From positions 1,925,501 through 1,989,500 of the forward strand of contig NZ_OY764902.1 of NCBI RefSeq assembly GCF_963668665.1: a DNA stretch of 64,000 nt, in the 5' to 3' direction. The DNA comes from an uncultured Anaeromusa sp. GTDB lineage: Bacteria > Bacillota > Negativicutes > Anaeromusales > Anaeromusaceae. Positions 33,630 through 41,685 of the stretch are shown here, in pieces; the stretch's first letter is position 1, and every line of letters starts with the position of its first letter. The notes beneath the pieces are model-generated. The model searched no databases, was not told where the DNA came from, and worked only from the letters and a program-made list of their open reading frames with translations. The position numbers and the translations under genes are program-made.

Positions 33630-34196
33630 ATGAAAAAGAATCGTTTTGGGGCGCTGCTCGTTGGGTTGCTAGTAATGCTGCTTGCCGTTCCTGTTTCCCA
33701 GGCTGCGGCAGAGCCGGAGCCTAATCAGCAGATCCTGGTAGATGCGAATAGTGGGAACACGTATGCAAAAATCGGTTTTGCGCTTATGAAGGAAACCATA
33801 GGGCCTTTGGCTTTGGGGATGGCTGCTGATGATGTTGTAGCGCAACTGGGCCAGCCGGAAGAAAAATCGGATGCGAAAATTTGGGGTGCTGATAAAATGG
33901 AGCACCAATATTGGTATTACCCTGCTAAGGGCGTTGAACTTGGGATGATAAAACAAGACGGCACACAGGTTATTGAGAGAATCGTAATGAAAAATTCCTG
34001 TGTTTATGAAACGCAGCGAGGTATTAAAATTGGCAGCAGTGAGACGGAGGTTCAAGCTGCCTATCAAGAGGCGATGAATCCAGGGGCCAGCAGTCCAGGG
34101 AAAAGAATAGTTTGCGGTACGGTGTATGGAGGCATTATCTTTGATGTACAAAATAATGCTGTTTCATCCATATTTATTGGTGCTGCCGCCGAATAA
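33630..34196 (+). CDS. secreted protein of unknown function, 188 aa
   Basis: A clear signal peptide (LVGLLVMLLAVPVSQAAAE) precedes a mature domain of about 160 residues. It contains LALGMAADDVVAQLGQPEEK and later TQRGIKIGSSETEVQAAYQEA, two similar segments of the kind found in SmpA/OmlA-like or DUF-type small secreted proteins, where G-x-x-x-x-x-V-x-x-x-L-G-x-P recurs. The ribosome site is AAGGAGAG. A terminator separates it from the DUF4127 gene that follows. I do not recognise a specific family. Confidence 0.7.
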   Translation: MKKNRFGALLVGLLVMLLAVPVSQAAAEPEPNQQILVDANSGNTYAKIGFALMKETIGPLALGMAADDVVAQLGQPEEKSDAKIWGADKMEHQYWYYPAKGVELGMIKQDGTQVIERIVMKNSCVYETQRGIKIGSSETEVQAAYQEAMNPGASSPGKRIVCGTVYGGIIFDVQNNAVSSIFIGAAAE

Positions 34197-34200
34197 ATAT

Positions 34201-34232
34201 GGAGGCTTCGTTATGGGCGAAGCCTCCTCGAT
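34201..34232 (+). terminator. terminator after the secreted protein gene
   Basis: Perfect 10-bp stem GGAGGCTTCG / CGAAGCCTCC, 7-nt loop, then TCGATTTTA. Confidence 0.75.
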
Positions 34233-34285
34233 TTTAGCCAAAAGAGATGAAACAAGACAGTAAGAGAAAAAGGGAGGATTTATTC

Positions 34286-35860
34286 ATGAGAATTCTATGG
34301 AAAGAATTGCGGTTATGGGCCTTGGCATTAGTGTTGTTGCCAAGCTTTTTCACCGCCGCCCCGGCGGCAGCCGCTACGTTCTTGTTTGTGCCCATCGATG
34401 ATCGGCCGGTCTGCTTGCAATACACGGTGGAGACGCTACAAGCGGCAGGGCATGAAGTATTGACGCCTCCGGTAGAGATCCTGTCTACGCGAGGCCGTCC
34501 TGGCGATGCGGATAAATTATGGGAATGGGTTTTCGCCCATGGCCGGGAAGCGGATGCAGTGGTATTGTCGGCGGATTCCCTAATTTACGGCGGCTTGGTT
34601 CCGTCACGGACGCATGAAATTGCCGAAGATGTACTTTCTCGCAGGGTAGCTAAATTTGCCGAATTTAAAGCGGCAAATCCTAATGTTCCGATTTATAGCT
34701 TTTCCACCATTATGCGGACGCCCAAATTTAGCGCGGGTGGGACGGATGCGCCGTATTATGAAAAATACGGTTATCAGATTTATCGTTTGACAGCTTTGTG
34801 GGACATGCAAGAAGTAAACGGTCTTACTAAAGCGGAGCAGCAGGAAGTGCAGCAGCTGACTGCCGCTATTCCGCAGGCAGACCTGAAAGACTGGATGGAT
34901 CGGCGGGGGAAAAACTACCGGGCCAATACGAAAATGCTGGAAATGGCAGGCCAGGAACTTTTTCGCTATTTTATGATCGGACGCGATGATTCTTGGCCCT
35001 ATTGCCAGTCTCACAAAGAAGCGAGGGATATGGCTCCGTTAACGAGCAAGCTGCCTAAATCCCGCTTCGCTATCTTTGCCTCCGCCGATGAAGCGGGGAT
35101 GCTCCTTTTAACTAAGGCCGTGAATGATCTTACCTTTCAAATTCCCCGTGTTTACACGTTCTATAGCCCGGGGACCGGCCCTCGGACTGTGCCCGCCTAT
35201 CAGGGAAATACTATGGGCGAGTTGATGGATGCCAATATTCGGGTGGCTGGCGGCTACAAAACTTCGTCGCCGGAGCGGGCCGATCTGATTGTAGCGGTTG
35301 GCATGCCGTTTAACGGCGTGACTTTAGAAGCCGCTGTTCCTGAAAATACGGATACGTTACGACCAGAAGTTAAGGTTTTTGTTGATGAGATGGCCGGTTA
35401 CCTGGATAAGGGCAAACGCCTGGCGTTGGATGACGCTGCATTTAGCAACGGAGCGGATAATGCGTTGATGGCGGAGGTGACCAAACGCAAATTGCTGCCC
35501 AAGCTGGCGGCGTACGCTGGCTGGAATACGGCGGGCAATAGCACTGGTTACGCTGTTTCCCAGGGAATGTTGTCCGCCTCCACCTCGCTTCCCGCGCGGG
35601 AACGGCTAATCTCCGTCCGTTTGCTGGATGACTGGGCGTATCAAGCCAACGTTCGCCAAACGGTAAAACGGGATGTTGTGCAGCCAGGAGGAGCTAGTTC
35701 CGTGGATCTGGGTTCCTTGCGCCTCCAAATCGAAGCCGCCACGACCGCTGGGTTAAAAGCATTTGCAGCCCAGCACTTCCCGGAATATAACATCCAAGGT
35801 TTGCGGGCTACTCATCCCTGGAACCGGATGTTCGAGGTGGAAATCGACTTTGAAAAGTAG
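34286..35860 (+). CDS. DUF4127 family exported protein, 524 aa (paralogue 2)
   Basis: Signal peptide (LWALALVLLPSFFTAAPAAAA) followed by a DUF4127 domain: FVPIDDRPVCLQYTVE, SADSLIYGGLVPSRTH, STIMRTPKF, GRDDSWPYCQSHKEARD, NGADNALMAE and LLDDWAYQANVRQ. It aligns end to end with paralogue 1 at 6996-8552. ATG 34286 with GGGAGG is preferred over the ATG at 34247. The gene has its own terminator. Two copies 26 kb apart in different settings suggest distinct expression. Confidence 0.85.
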   Translation: MRILWKELRLWALALVLLPSFFTAAPAAAATFLFVPIDDRPVCLQYTVETLQAAGHEVLTPPVEILSTRGRPGDADKLWEWVFAHGREADAVVLSADSLIYGGLVPSRTHEIAEDVLSRRVAKFAEFKAANPNVPIYSFSTIMRTPKFSAGGTDAPYYEKYGYQIYRLTALWDMQEVNGLTKAEQQEVQQLTAAIPQADLKDWMDRRGKNYRANTKMLEMAGQELFRYFMIGRDDSWPYCQSHKEARDMAPLTSKLPKSRFAIFASADEAGMLLLTKAVNDLTFQIPRVYTFYSPGTGPRTVPAYQGNTMGELMDANIRVAGGYKTSSPERADLIVAVGMPFNGVTLEAAVPENTDTLRPEVKVFVDEMAGYLDKGKRLALDDAAFSNGADNALMAEVTKRKLLPKLAAYAGWNTAGNSTGYAVSQGMLSASTSLPARERLISVRLLDDWAYQANVRQTVKRDVVQPGGASSVDLGSLRLQIEAATTAGLKAFAAQHFPEYNIQGLRATHPWNRMFEVEIDFEK

Positions 35861-35887
35861 GCAATTCCCTCGCCCTATTCTGTTTTT

Positions 35888-35926
35888 AGGAGCCTTCGGT
35901 ATGTCAGTACCGTTGGCTCCTTTGTC
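35888..35926 (+). terminator. terminator after DUF4127 paralogue 2
   Basis: Stem AGGAGCC-TT-CGGTA paired with TACCG-TT-GGCTCCT, loop TGTCAG, followed by a T-rich run. Confidence 0.7.
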
Positions 35927-36052
35927 ATTTATCACCTTTTAATATGCAAGTTTGCCTAAAAACACTATGTGGAATTTCTAAAATGGGCAGGTGAAATTGC
36001 GTTGTTATGGAAATGAATAAACGATGAGGACAGTATAATCGGCCTAGTAATA

Positions 36053-36061
36053 TGATATAAT
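36053..36061 (+). promoter_or_regulatory. extended -10 promoter of the membrane GGDEF gene
   Basis: TGATATAAT fits the extended -10 form TGnTATAAT; no good -35 is present, as is usual for this type. A second TATAAT is at 36034. Confidence 0.4.
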
Positions 36062-36070
36062 CTTCTCTAA

Positions 36071-36150
36071 AGAAACCGAAAGGGCGCTTGCTGAGAAGCG
36101 TCAGCGGAAATGAATCGTGTGGCGGTTCGTTGGACCATCGCTGAAGGGAG
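36071..36150 (+). ncRNA. candidate structured 5' leader of the GGDEF gene
   Basis: Within 80 bases after the promoter are a hairpin CGCTT / AAGCG (36085-36100), a six-pair stem TCAGCG (36101-36106) with CGCTGA (36139-36144), and an inner GGT / ACC hairpin. AAGGGAGAAGG near 36144-36154 follows directly. The arrangement looks like an aptamer or attenuator; I could not match it to GEMM-I, c-di-GMP-II or another known riboswitch by eye. Confidence 0.3.
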
Positions 36151-36170
36151 AAGGATGAACGATTGATACA

Positions 36171-37295
36171 ATGCTTGTTATTCAGATGAATATTTTTATG
36201 GTCCTATTACTATCTCTTGTTGCGGTTCATGCTTTTTCTAAGCTTCCGAGAAGAACTCATGTGGAGCATAGGGTGTTTTTGGCGCTATTAGTATTAACAA
36301 TGCTTATGCTGATCTTGGAAATTTTCAGCGTAGTGTTGAATTCACCTGCTTTCATCGGCTTTATAACCGTACACAAATTGGTGGATACGATTGGATTTAC
36401 ATTGACGCCGCTGGTACCAATTTTTGCACTGCTATTCATTCGTGCAAAAACCGGCAGCTGCAAAAATATAAATAGAAAGATTGTTTTGTGGCTGGGCGTG
36501 CCTCTTTTCATAAATACGATTCTATCAATAGGAAGCTTTCATTTTAACTGGATATTTACTATAACCAATGAAAATCTGTATCTGCGAGGACCGCTGTGGT
36601 TTGCCTCGCCACTGACAAGTTATTTTTATTATGCTGCAAACCTACTGCTACTATATAAAGCGCGCAATAAGTTCCAGCGAGAAGAGCTATTCATGCTTAG
36701 CTTGCTTATACTCAGTCCCGGGGTGTTGTCTGTCTTTCAACTATATTTCTTTGTGTATTTGACGCTTTGGAATAGTATTGCGATTGCCGTTGTTGTTAAC
36801 TATATTCTTATTGTGCAGAGTCAGATAAAGATTGATCCGCTAACACGCTTGGGGAATCGTGCAGCCTATGATGATCAGCTTGAAATCCTAAGTCGAAAAG
36901 AAAATCTTGTTCTAACCGTGGTGAATATTGATATGGATAACTTTAAAACGATCAACGATACTTATGGGCATCAGGAAGGCGATAAAGTGCTGAAAATATT
37001 CGCTGGGCACATAAAAGAAGTATTCGATGGAAAGGGAGTTTCTATCCGCTTAGGCGGCGATGAGTTTATCGTCTTGGTCAATGAGAACCGAAAGGAAATC
37101 GTAGAGACGTATATAAAATCTCTAAAAAGCAGTATTAAAGCATACAATGAAAACAGCGGCATGCCCTATCAAATTAAATTTAGCTATGGCATGGCTATAT
37201 TCAACAGCTCGTATAAAGATGTGCATGAACTCGTTCGGTATAGTGACAAACTCATGTATCAAGAAAAGAATAAACGAACCAATCAATCTCGATAA
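36171..37295 (+). CDS. membrane diguanylate cyclase (multi-TM sensor plus GGDEF), 374 aa
   Basis: The first about 205 residues contain six to seven hydrophobic helices with short loops, a membrane-embedded sensor. The GGDEF domain follows: DPLTRLGNRAAYDD, NIDMDNFKTINDTYGHQEGD, and SIRLGGDEF near 294-298. There is no RxxD inhibitory site before GGDEF. It should synthesise c-di-GMP. The ribosome site is distant (GAAGGGAGAAGG, about 15 bases before ATG), so the exact start is uncertain. It stands alone, 89 bases before a TetR gene. Confidence 0.88.
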   Translation: MLVIQMNIFMVLLLSLVAVHAFSKLPRRTHVEHRVFLALLVLTMLMLILEIFSVVLNSPAFIGFITVHKLVDTIGFTLTPLVPIFALLFIRAKTGSCKNINRKIVLWLGVPLFINTILSIGSFHFNWIFTITNENLYLRGPLWFASPLTSYFYYAANLLLLYKARNKFQREELFMLSLLILSPGVLSVFQLYFFVYLTLWNSIAIAVVVNYILIVQSQIKIDPLTRLGNRAAYDDQLEILSRKENLVLTVVNIDMDNFKTINDTYGHQEGDKVLKIFAGHIKEVFDGKGVSIRLGGDEFIVLVNENRKEIVETYIKSLKSSIKAYNENSGMPYQIKFSYGMAIFNSSYKDVHELVRYSDKLMYQEKNKRTNQSR

Positions 37296-37384
37296 CTATC
37301 AGTATTGGTATTTGCGGAACACCTTGGAGAAGAATATCAAAAATAGAAAGTATCATCGTATCTAGAGGATACGCTGGAGGAAAA

Positions 37385-38002
37385 ATGGCACGTGGAGGCA
37401 CTAAAGATAGGATAAAACAAGTAGCTCTTGTTCTTTTTGCGAAAGATGGTTATGAAGCAACAAGCATGGAACAAATTGCAAAGGGAGTAGGGATAAAAAA
37501 ATCGTCGCTATATGCTTTTATTAAAAGTAAAGAGCTATTGTTTTGGGAACTATATGAAGAGCTTGAAAGCAAATATTTGAATTATATGCAGGAGCTTTTT
37601 GCAAGCTCCGAAACGATGGTGGCAGACGCTCGGTTACTGTTCCTATTTAAGCGATATCTATTGTTCTATCATGCCTCTGGCGCACAAGAAGAGGTGGCGG
37701 CTAGAGATTTTTGGATTCGTGTTATGTTTTTTCCACCAACGAGTTTTAAAGAGAAAATTATGGTGCGATCTTTAGGGTATGAGCAAGAATTAGGGAAAAA
37801 ATATATTGAGATCATACTAGAAGGTATGACGCAAGGAACGATAAAAAAAGACAACCCGGAAGACCTTTTAATTTCGTTTTACAGTTTGCGTCAGGGGCTA
37901 TATTCGTTGATGACAGTATTTATGGAGGGCATGAAAAAAGAAGAGAAAGAAGAGCGGATAGATAAAGTTTGGCAGAATTTTTGGCAAGGAATTAAAGCAT
38001 AA
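37385..38002 (+). CDS. TetR/AcrR-family transcriptional regulator, 205 aa
   Basis: The N-terminal helix-turn-helix is standard: RIKQVALVLFAKDGYEATSMEQIAKGVGIKKSSLYAFIKSKELLF. The C-terminal ligand domain is helical and variable. It precedes the methyltransferase gene, whose promoter carries a TetR-type palindrome (38118-38131), so it probably represses that gene. CTGGAGG lies before ATG 37385. Confidence 0.9.
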   Translation: MARGGTKDRIKQVALVLFAKDGYEATSMEQIAKGVGIKKSSLYAFIKSKELLFWELYEELESKYLNYMQELFASSETMVADARLLFLFKRYLLFYHASGAQEEVAARDFWIRVMFFPPTSFKEKIMVRSLGYEQELGKKYIEIILEGMTQGTIKKDNPEDLLISFYSLRQGLYSLMTVFMEGMKKEEKEERIDKVWQNFWQGIKA

Positions 38003-38081
38003 TGGAATAGGCGCTAGAGAGGCGCAATTTTAAATTAAGAGTTGATAAGCAAGGAATGCTCTGGTGAATAAAGAGCGTTCC

Positions 38082-38108
38082 TTGACTTTTTTCTTAATAC
38101 GATATAAT
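38082..38108 (+). promoter_or_regulatory. promoter of the methyltransferase gene
   Basis: TTGACT (38082-38087) and TATAAT (38103-38108) with a 15-base spacer, shorter than optimal. Confidence 0.55.
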
Positions 38109-38117
38109 ATTTTACCT

Positions 38118-38131
38118 AACGAACGGTCGTT
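38118..38131. promoter_or_regulatory. TetR-type operator
   Basis: AACGAACGGTCGTT has AACGA / TCGTT half-sites and lies just after the -10 box, at the expected transcription start. This is the typical placement for repression by the upstream TetR protein. Confidence 0.7.
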
Positions 38132-38151
38132 TAAAAAAGAGGTGGAGAATT

Positions 38152-39030
38152 ATGAGCAACAGAGAAAAACAAAAAGTTTCTACTACTGCAATAGGTACTT
38201 GTATTATGCGCGCCACTTCCTATTACGAAGACTGCTCTTATTATAAGAGCGATGATTTTATTGCGCCGCAAATGATTCCCGCTGGTATGAAAGTAGCAGT
38301 AAAGTATAAGTTCTTGCGTAATATCTTGAAAAAAGTAATATTTAAAGTGCCGGGTATCTATGAGTATGTAATCGCTAGAACAAAATTTATTGATGCTGTA
38401 TTCAATGCTTCCTTGGAGAATATAGAACAAGTTGTGCTTTTGGGCGCAGGGTTTGATTCCAGGGCTATCCGCTTTAAACAGCAACTGGAAAATGTAAAAA
38501 TATTTGAGTTGGACTCTTTAGCAACACAACAAGCTAAACGGGATAGACTTCAAAAAATGGAAGTGACTGTTCCGAGCAATGTCAATTATATTGCTATCGA
38601 TTTTAATCGAGAATCAATGGCGGAAAAATTAGCGCAAGCCAACTTTCAGAAGAACAAAACCTGTCTATTCCTCCTAGAAGGGCTAACGTATTATCTTGAA
38701 AAAGAAGCCATAGAAAGCACCATGCAAATGATCAGCGATCATTGTGCGCAAGGAAGCAGGCTTGTATTTGACTATGCAGATGCTGCAATTGCTAAACAAA
38801 TCATGGATGTTGATGAGGAAGGCATAAAACGATTACAACGCGATCTTGCAAAGGCGGGAGAAACTCCAGATTTTCTTATGGAAGAAACTATACAAGACTA
38901 CTTGCGTAAATACAATTTTTCAGTAATTGAAGAAGCTTCGTCTGCAGAGTTGGCTAGTCGCTATTTTAAACAAAACGATTTTCTTCTAAATGCCCAACGA
39001 TTTAAACTTGTAAGTGCTGTAAAACGGTAG
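38152..39030 (+). CDS. SAM-dependent methyltransferase of the leucine carboxyl methyltransferase type, 292 aa
   Basis: The SAM-binding motif is QVVLLGAGFDSRAIRF, followed by an acidic end of strand two (FELDSLATQQAKRDRL) and FLLEGLTYYLEKEAI, the pattern of the LCM/PPM1-like family. Members methylate carboxylates or small molecules; the substrate here is unknown. GAGGTGGAG precedes ATG 38152. TetR control suggests induction by a small compound, so detoxification or secondary metabolism is possible. Confidence 0.85.
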   Translation: MSNREKQKVSTTAIGTCIMRATSYYEDCSYYKSDDFIAPQMIPAGMKVAVKYKFLRNILKKVIFKVPGIYEYVIARTKFIDAVFNASLENIEQVVLLGAGFDSRAIRFKQQLENVKIFELDSLATQQAKRDRLQKMEVTVPSNVNYIAIDFNRESMAEKLAQANFQKNKTCLFLLEGLTYYLEKEAIESTMQMISDHCAQGSRLVFDYADAAIAKQIMDVDEEGIKRLQRDLAKAGETPDFLMEETIQDYLRKYNFSVIEEASSAELASRYFKQNDFLLNAQRFKLVSAVKR

Positions 39031-39052
39031 CTGAAACTGAAAACTTGCGCCA

Positions 39053-39086
39053 AAAAGCCTTAACCTTCGGGTTGAGGCTTTTTTCA
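39053..39086 (+). terminator. terminator after the methyltransferase gene
   Basis: Stem AAAAGCCTTAACC / GGTTGAGGCTTTT around a TTCG tetraloop, followed by further Ts. Confidence 0.8.
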
Positions 39087-39234
39087 TACCCTTTTCTTTT
39101 GCTGCAGCGAAAGCAAGAGTTGTTCATTTTTAAAAAATGGATGTGGTAGAGTGGTAACGTGTCCTAGTACCAGTGACTAGAAGCATATCCTAGAGCTATG
39201 AGGAAACGATAAAACGAACAACGGAGGTTTCATA

Positions 39235-40467
39235 ATGAATAGACGGGTAGTCATTACAGGCATGGGAGCGGTGTCTTCCTTCGGGTGCGGCGCAGACCGG
39301 CTCTGGCAGTCCATTAAGCAGGGGAAAAGCGGGATTAGTAGAATTGAGAGGGTGGATGTGTCTGACCTGCCCACGCAGGTAGGGGCGGAGGTAAAAGACT
39401 TTGATCCCAGCCAGTTTCTAGAAAAGAAAGAACTAAAACGCATGGATCGCTTCGCGCAGTATGCCCTGGCGGCCACGCAGATGGCGCTGGAGGATGCCCG
39501 GATCGATCTGGCTGTGGTCAACAAAGAGCGTATCGGCGCGATGGTTGGAACTGGCATTGGCGGCATTGAGTCCATCGAAGAGCAGCACAGCGTGCTGTTA
39601 GAAAAAGGACCCAGCCGGATTAGTCCCTTTTTGGTGCCGATGATGCTGCCCAATATGGCGGCGGGGCTCATTGCCATCAAATATGGAATTAAGGGCTTCA
39701 CCGAATGTACGGTTTCCGCCTGTGCGTCTTCGACCAATGCCATTGGTGACGCGTATAAAATCATCCAACGAAATGATGCAGATATGATGATTGCCGGTGG
39801 AACGGAAGCCTCCATTACCCGCTTGGCGCTGGCAGGCTTTTGCGCCATGAAAGCCATGACGACCAATCCCGACGCCGCCACCGCGTCCAGACCGTTTGAT
39901 TTGGAGCGGGACGGATTCGTCCTTGGAGAAGGAGCCGGTATTCTCTTTATCGAAGAACTAGAGCATGCCTTGCAGCGGGGCGCGGCGATTATCGCCGAAA
40001 TCGTAGGCTATGGTTGCACCAATGACGCTTTCCATATTACCGCTCCGCCGGAAGGGGGCGCGGGCGCCGCCCATTGCATGAAGCTGGCGCTGGCGGATGC
40101 GCAGATACAGCCGGAGGCCATTGGCTATATTAACGCCCATGGCACCTCTACGCCCTTGGGAGATAAATTTGAAACCAGCGCGATTAAAACCGTGTTTCAG
40201 CAGCATGCCTATGAGCTGGCGGTAAGCTCCACCAAATCCATGACCGGCCACCTGTTGGGAGCCGCCGGAGCCATGGAGGCTATCATCACCGCCTCGGCCT
40301 TGAAGGACGGCTTTTTGCCGCCTACCATCAACTACAAGACAAGCGATCCGGAATGTGATTTAGACTACGTTCCCAACGAAGGAAAACCGGCGGCGCTGTC
40401 CTATGCCTTGTCCAATTCCTTTGGCTTTGGCGGGCATAATGCAACACTGGTACTAAAAGCGTTTTAA
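39235..40467 (+). CDS. fabF: beta-ketoacyl-ACP synthase II (FabF-like), 410 aa
   Basis: A condensing enzyme of fatty acid elongation. The Cys-His-His triad is C163 in TVSACASSTNAIGD, H302 in NAHGTSTPLGD and H339 in STKSMTGHLLGAAGA. The N terminus RRVVITGMGAVSSFG and C terminus NSFGFGGHNATLVL are canonical, and the length is normal. No other fab or acp gene is adjacent. It is followed after 22 bases by an AraC-type regulator, so it may be a dedicated paralogue that adjusts membrane lipids rather than the core FabF. ATG 39235 follows CGGAGG. Confidence 0.93.
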   Translation: MNRRVVITGMGAVSSFGCGADRLWQSIKQGKSGISRIERVDVSDLPTQVGAEVKDFDPSQFLEKKELKRMDRFAQYALAATQMALEDARIDLAVVNKERIGAMVGTGIGGIESIEEQHSVLLEKGPSRISPFLVPMMLPNMAAGLIAIKYGIKGFTECTVSACASSTNAIGDAYKIIQRNDADMMIAGGTEASITRLALAGFCAMKAMTTNPDAATASRPFDLERDGFVLGEGAGILFIEELEHALQRGAAIIAEIVGYGCTNDAFHITAPPEGGAGAAHCMKLALADAQIQPEAIGYINAHGTSTPLGDKFETSAIKTVFQQHAYELAVSSTKSMTGHLLGAAGAMEAIITASALKDGFLPPTINYKTSDPECDLDYVPNEGKPAALSYALSNSFGFGGHNATLVLKAF

Positions 40468-40489
40468 AGTTTGGGGTTGGTCATCGATT

Positions 40490-41368
40490 ATGGTAGATAT
40501 GAAAGAGATCGTAGCGGCCTGTGTGAATTACATCGAAGACAATATCTATACGAAGATTACCCTGGATGATATCGCCGGACAGGCAGGCATCTCCAAATAC
40601 CATTTGCACCGGATGTTTAAATCCTTAACCGGCGAATCCTTGATGGACTACGTTCATTCGCGGAAGCTTTCCGCCAGTATCAATGAACTGATTCATACCA
40701 ACATGCGCATCATTGATATTGCCCTGGAATATGGCTTCGATTATGAGCAGTCCTATATACGGGCGTTTCGGAAGAAGTTTGGCCATACGCCCCTCAAAGT
40801 GCGCGTAGAAAATCTATCCTTCATCATTACGGAAAAGCTGAATGTGCATGATATCTTGTCCGTCAACAACTCGATTATCTACAAGCCCTTCTTTGTGTAT
40901 AAGCCCAAGATGTACCTGATTGGCCAGCAGCATAAAATCGTCAGCAAATCAGGGGACCGCACCGCCAATGCCTACGGCAACGACTTCTATTACCACCACA
41001 AACAAAAAATCATCAACGCCGTCAATCCCGCCGTCTACTTCGGCTATACCGACTGGGGCTCCAACGACGAAGGCTATATCTACTATACCCCCTCGCTGGA
41101 GGCGCCGGATCTCTCGCATATCCCCGAAGGCATGACCGGCATCACCATCCAGGCTCATAAATACGTGGCCTTCCGCTTTGTCGGCTTCTTTCATCCCAAC
41201 GATATCAATGGTCGCCAAGTGGGCCGTTTGCTAGTCCATATGTACTCCAAATGGATATTCCAGTCCGGCTTCCAGTTTGCTGACACCTTTCGTTTTGAGT
41301 ACATCGATACGTCCCTGTCAAAAGATAACTACTGCGAGCTGGATATCTACCAGCCCATTAGGGAATAG
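40490..41368 (+). CDS. AraC-family regulator with GyrI-like effector domain, 292 aa
   Basis: Two helix-turn-helices at the N terminus: KITLDDIAGQAGISKYHLHRMFKSL and IIDIALEYGFDYEQSYIRAFRKKFGHTPL. The C-terminal about 150 residues resemble the GyrI/Rob effector domain (YKPKMYLIGQQHKIVSKSGD, ITIQAHKYVAFRFVGFF). Such proteins sense small amphipathic compounds. It is co-transcribed with fabF and may control it. Confidence 0.88.
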   Translation: MVDMKEIVAACVNYIEDNIYTKITLDDIAGQAGISKYHLHRMFKSLTGESLMDYVHSRKLSASINELIHTNMRIIDIALEYGFDYEQSYIRAFRKKFGHTPLKVRVENLSFIITEKLNVHDILSVNNSIIYKPFFVYKPKMYLIGQQHKIVSKSGDRTANAYGNDFYYHHKQKIINAVNPAVYFGYTDWGSNDEGYIYYTPSLEAPDLSHIPEGMTGITIQAHKYVAFRFVGFFHPNDINGRQVGRLLVHMYSKWIFQSGFQFADTFRFEYIDTSLSKDNYCELDIYQPIRE

Positions 41369-41430
41369 GAACGGAACGGGCGGGCGGGTGAGGGCGCGTT
41401 TGAACCAAGTGTAAAAATGAATATAGAAAA

Positions 41431-41480
41431 GGAAGTTTCTGCAAAATTAGTTGGATTGTTTGCAGGAACTTCCTTTTTTT
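41431..41480 (+). terminator. terminator after the fabF-araC operon
   Basis: Arms GGAAGTTTCTGCAAA (41431-41445) and TTTGCAGGAACTTCC (41459-41473), followed by seven Ts. It belongs to the TTTGCAGGA hairpin family. The rest up to 41685 holds a reversed GGACGTTC motif (41561-41585) and AT-rich promoter DNA. Confidence 0.85.
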
Positions 41481-41685
41481 ATGTGAAATAAAACAGTTAT
41501 AGTTTGAGTAAAACGTTGGAAGAGCGCGAAAGATGGAGTTGGACGGGGATTTAAGAAAAAAGATGACAAAAAAAGAACGTCCTTATTTTGAAATGAATCG
41601 GTGTAGAGGGACAAAGCATTTGATTGAGAGTTTGTAATTGGAGTTATAGCCTAACTTATTATATAGCGAATGGGGATGGATATGT

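Noticed and set aside
36071..36150. Known c-di-GMP riboswitch before the GGDEF gene
   Set aside because: The stems are there but conserved sequence elements of GEMM-I and c-di-GMP-II aptamers are not; kept only as a candidate structured leader.
40920..41218. Ser/Thr-rich 71-codon and antisense 89-codon frames inside the AraC gene
   Set aside because: Low-complexity products of alternative frames within a well-supported regulator gene.
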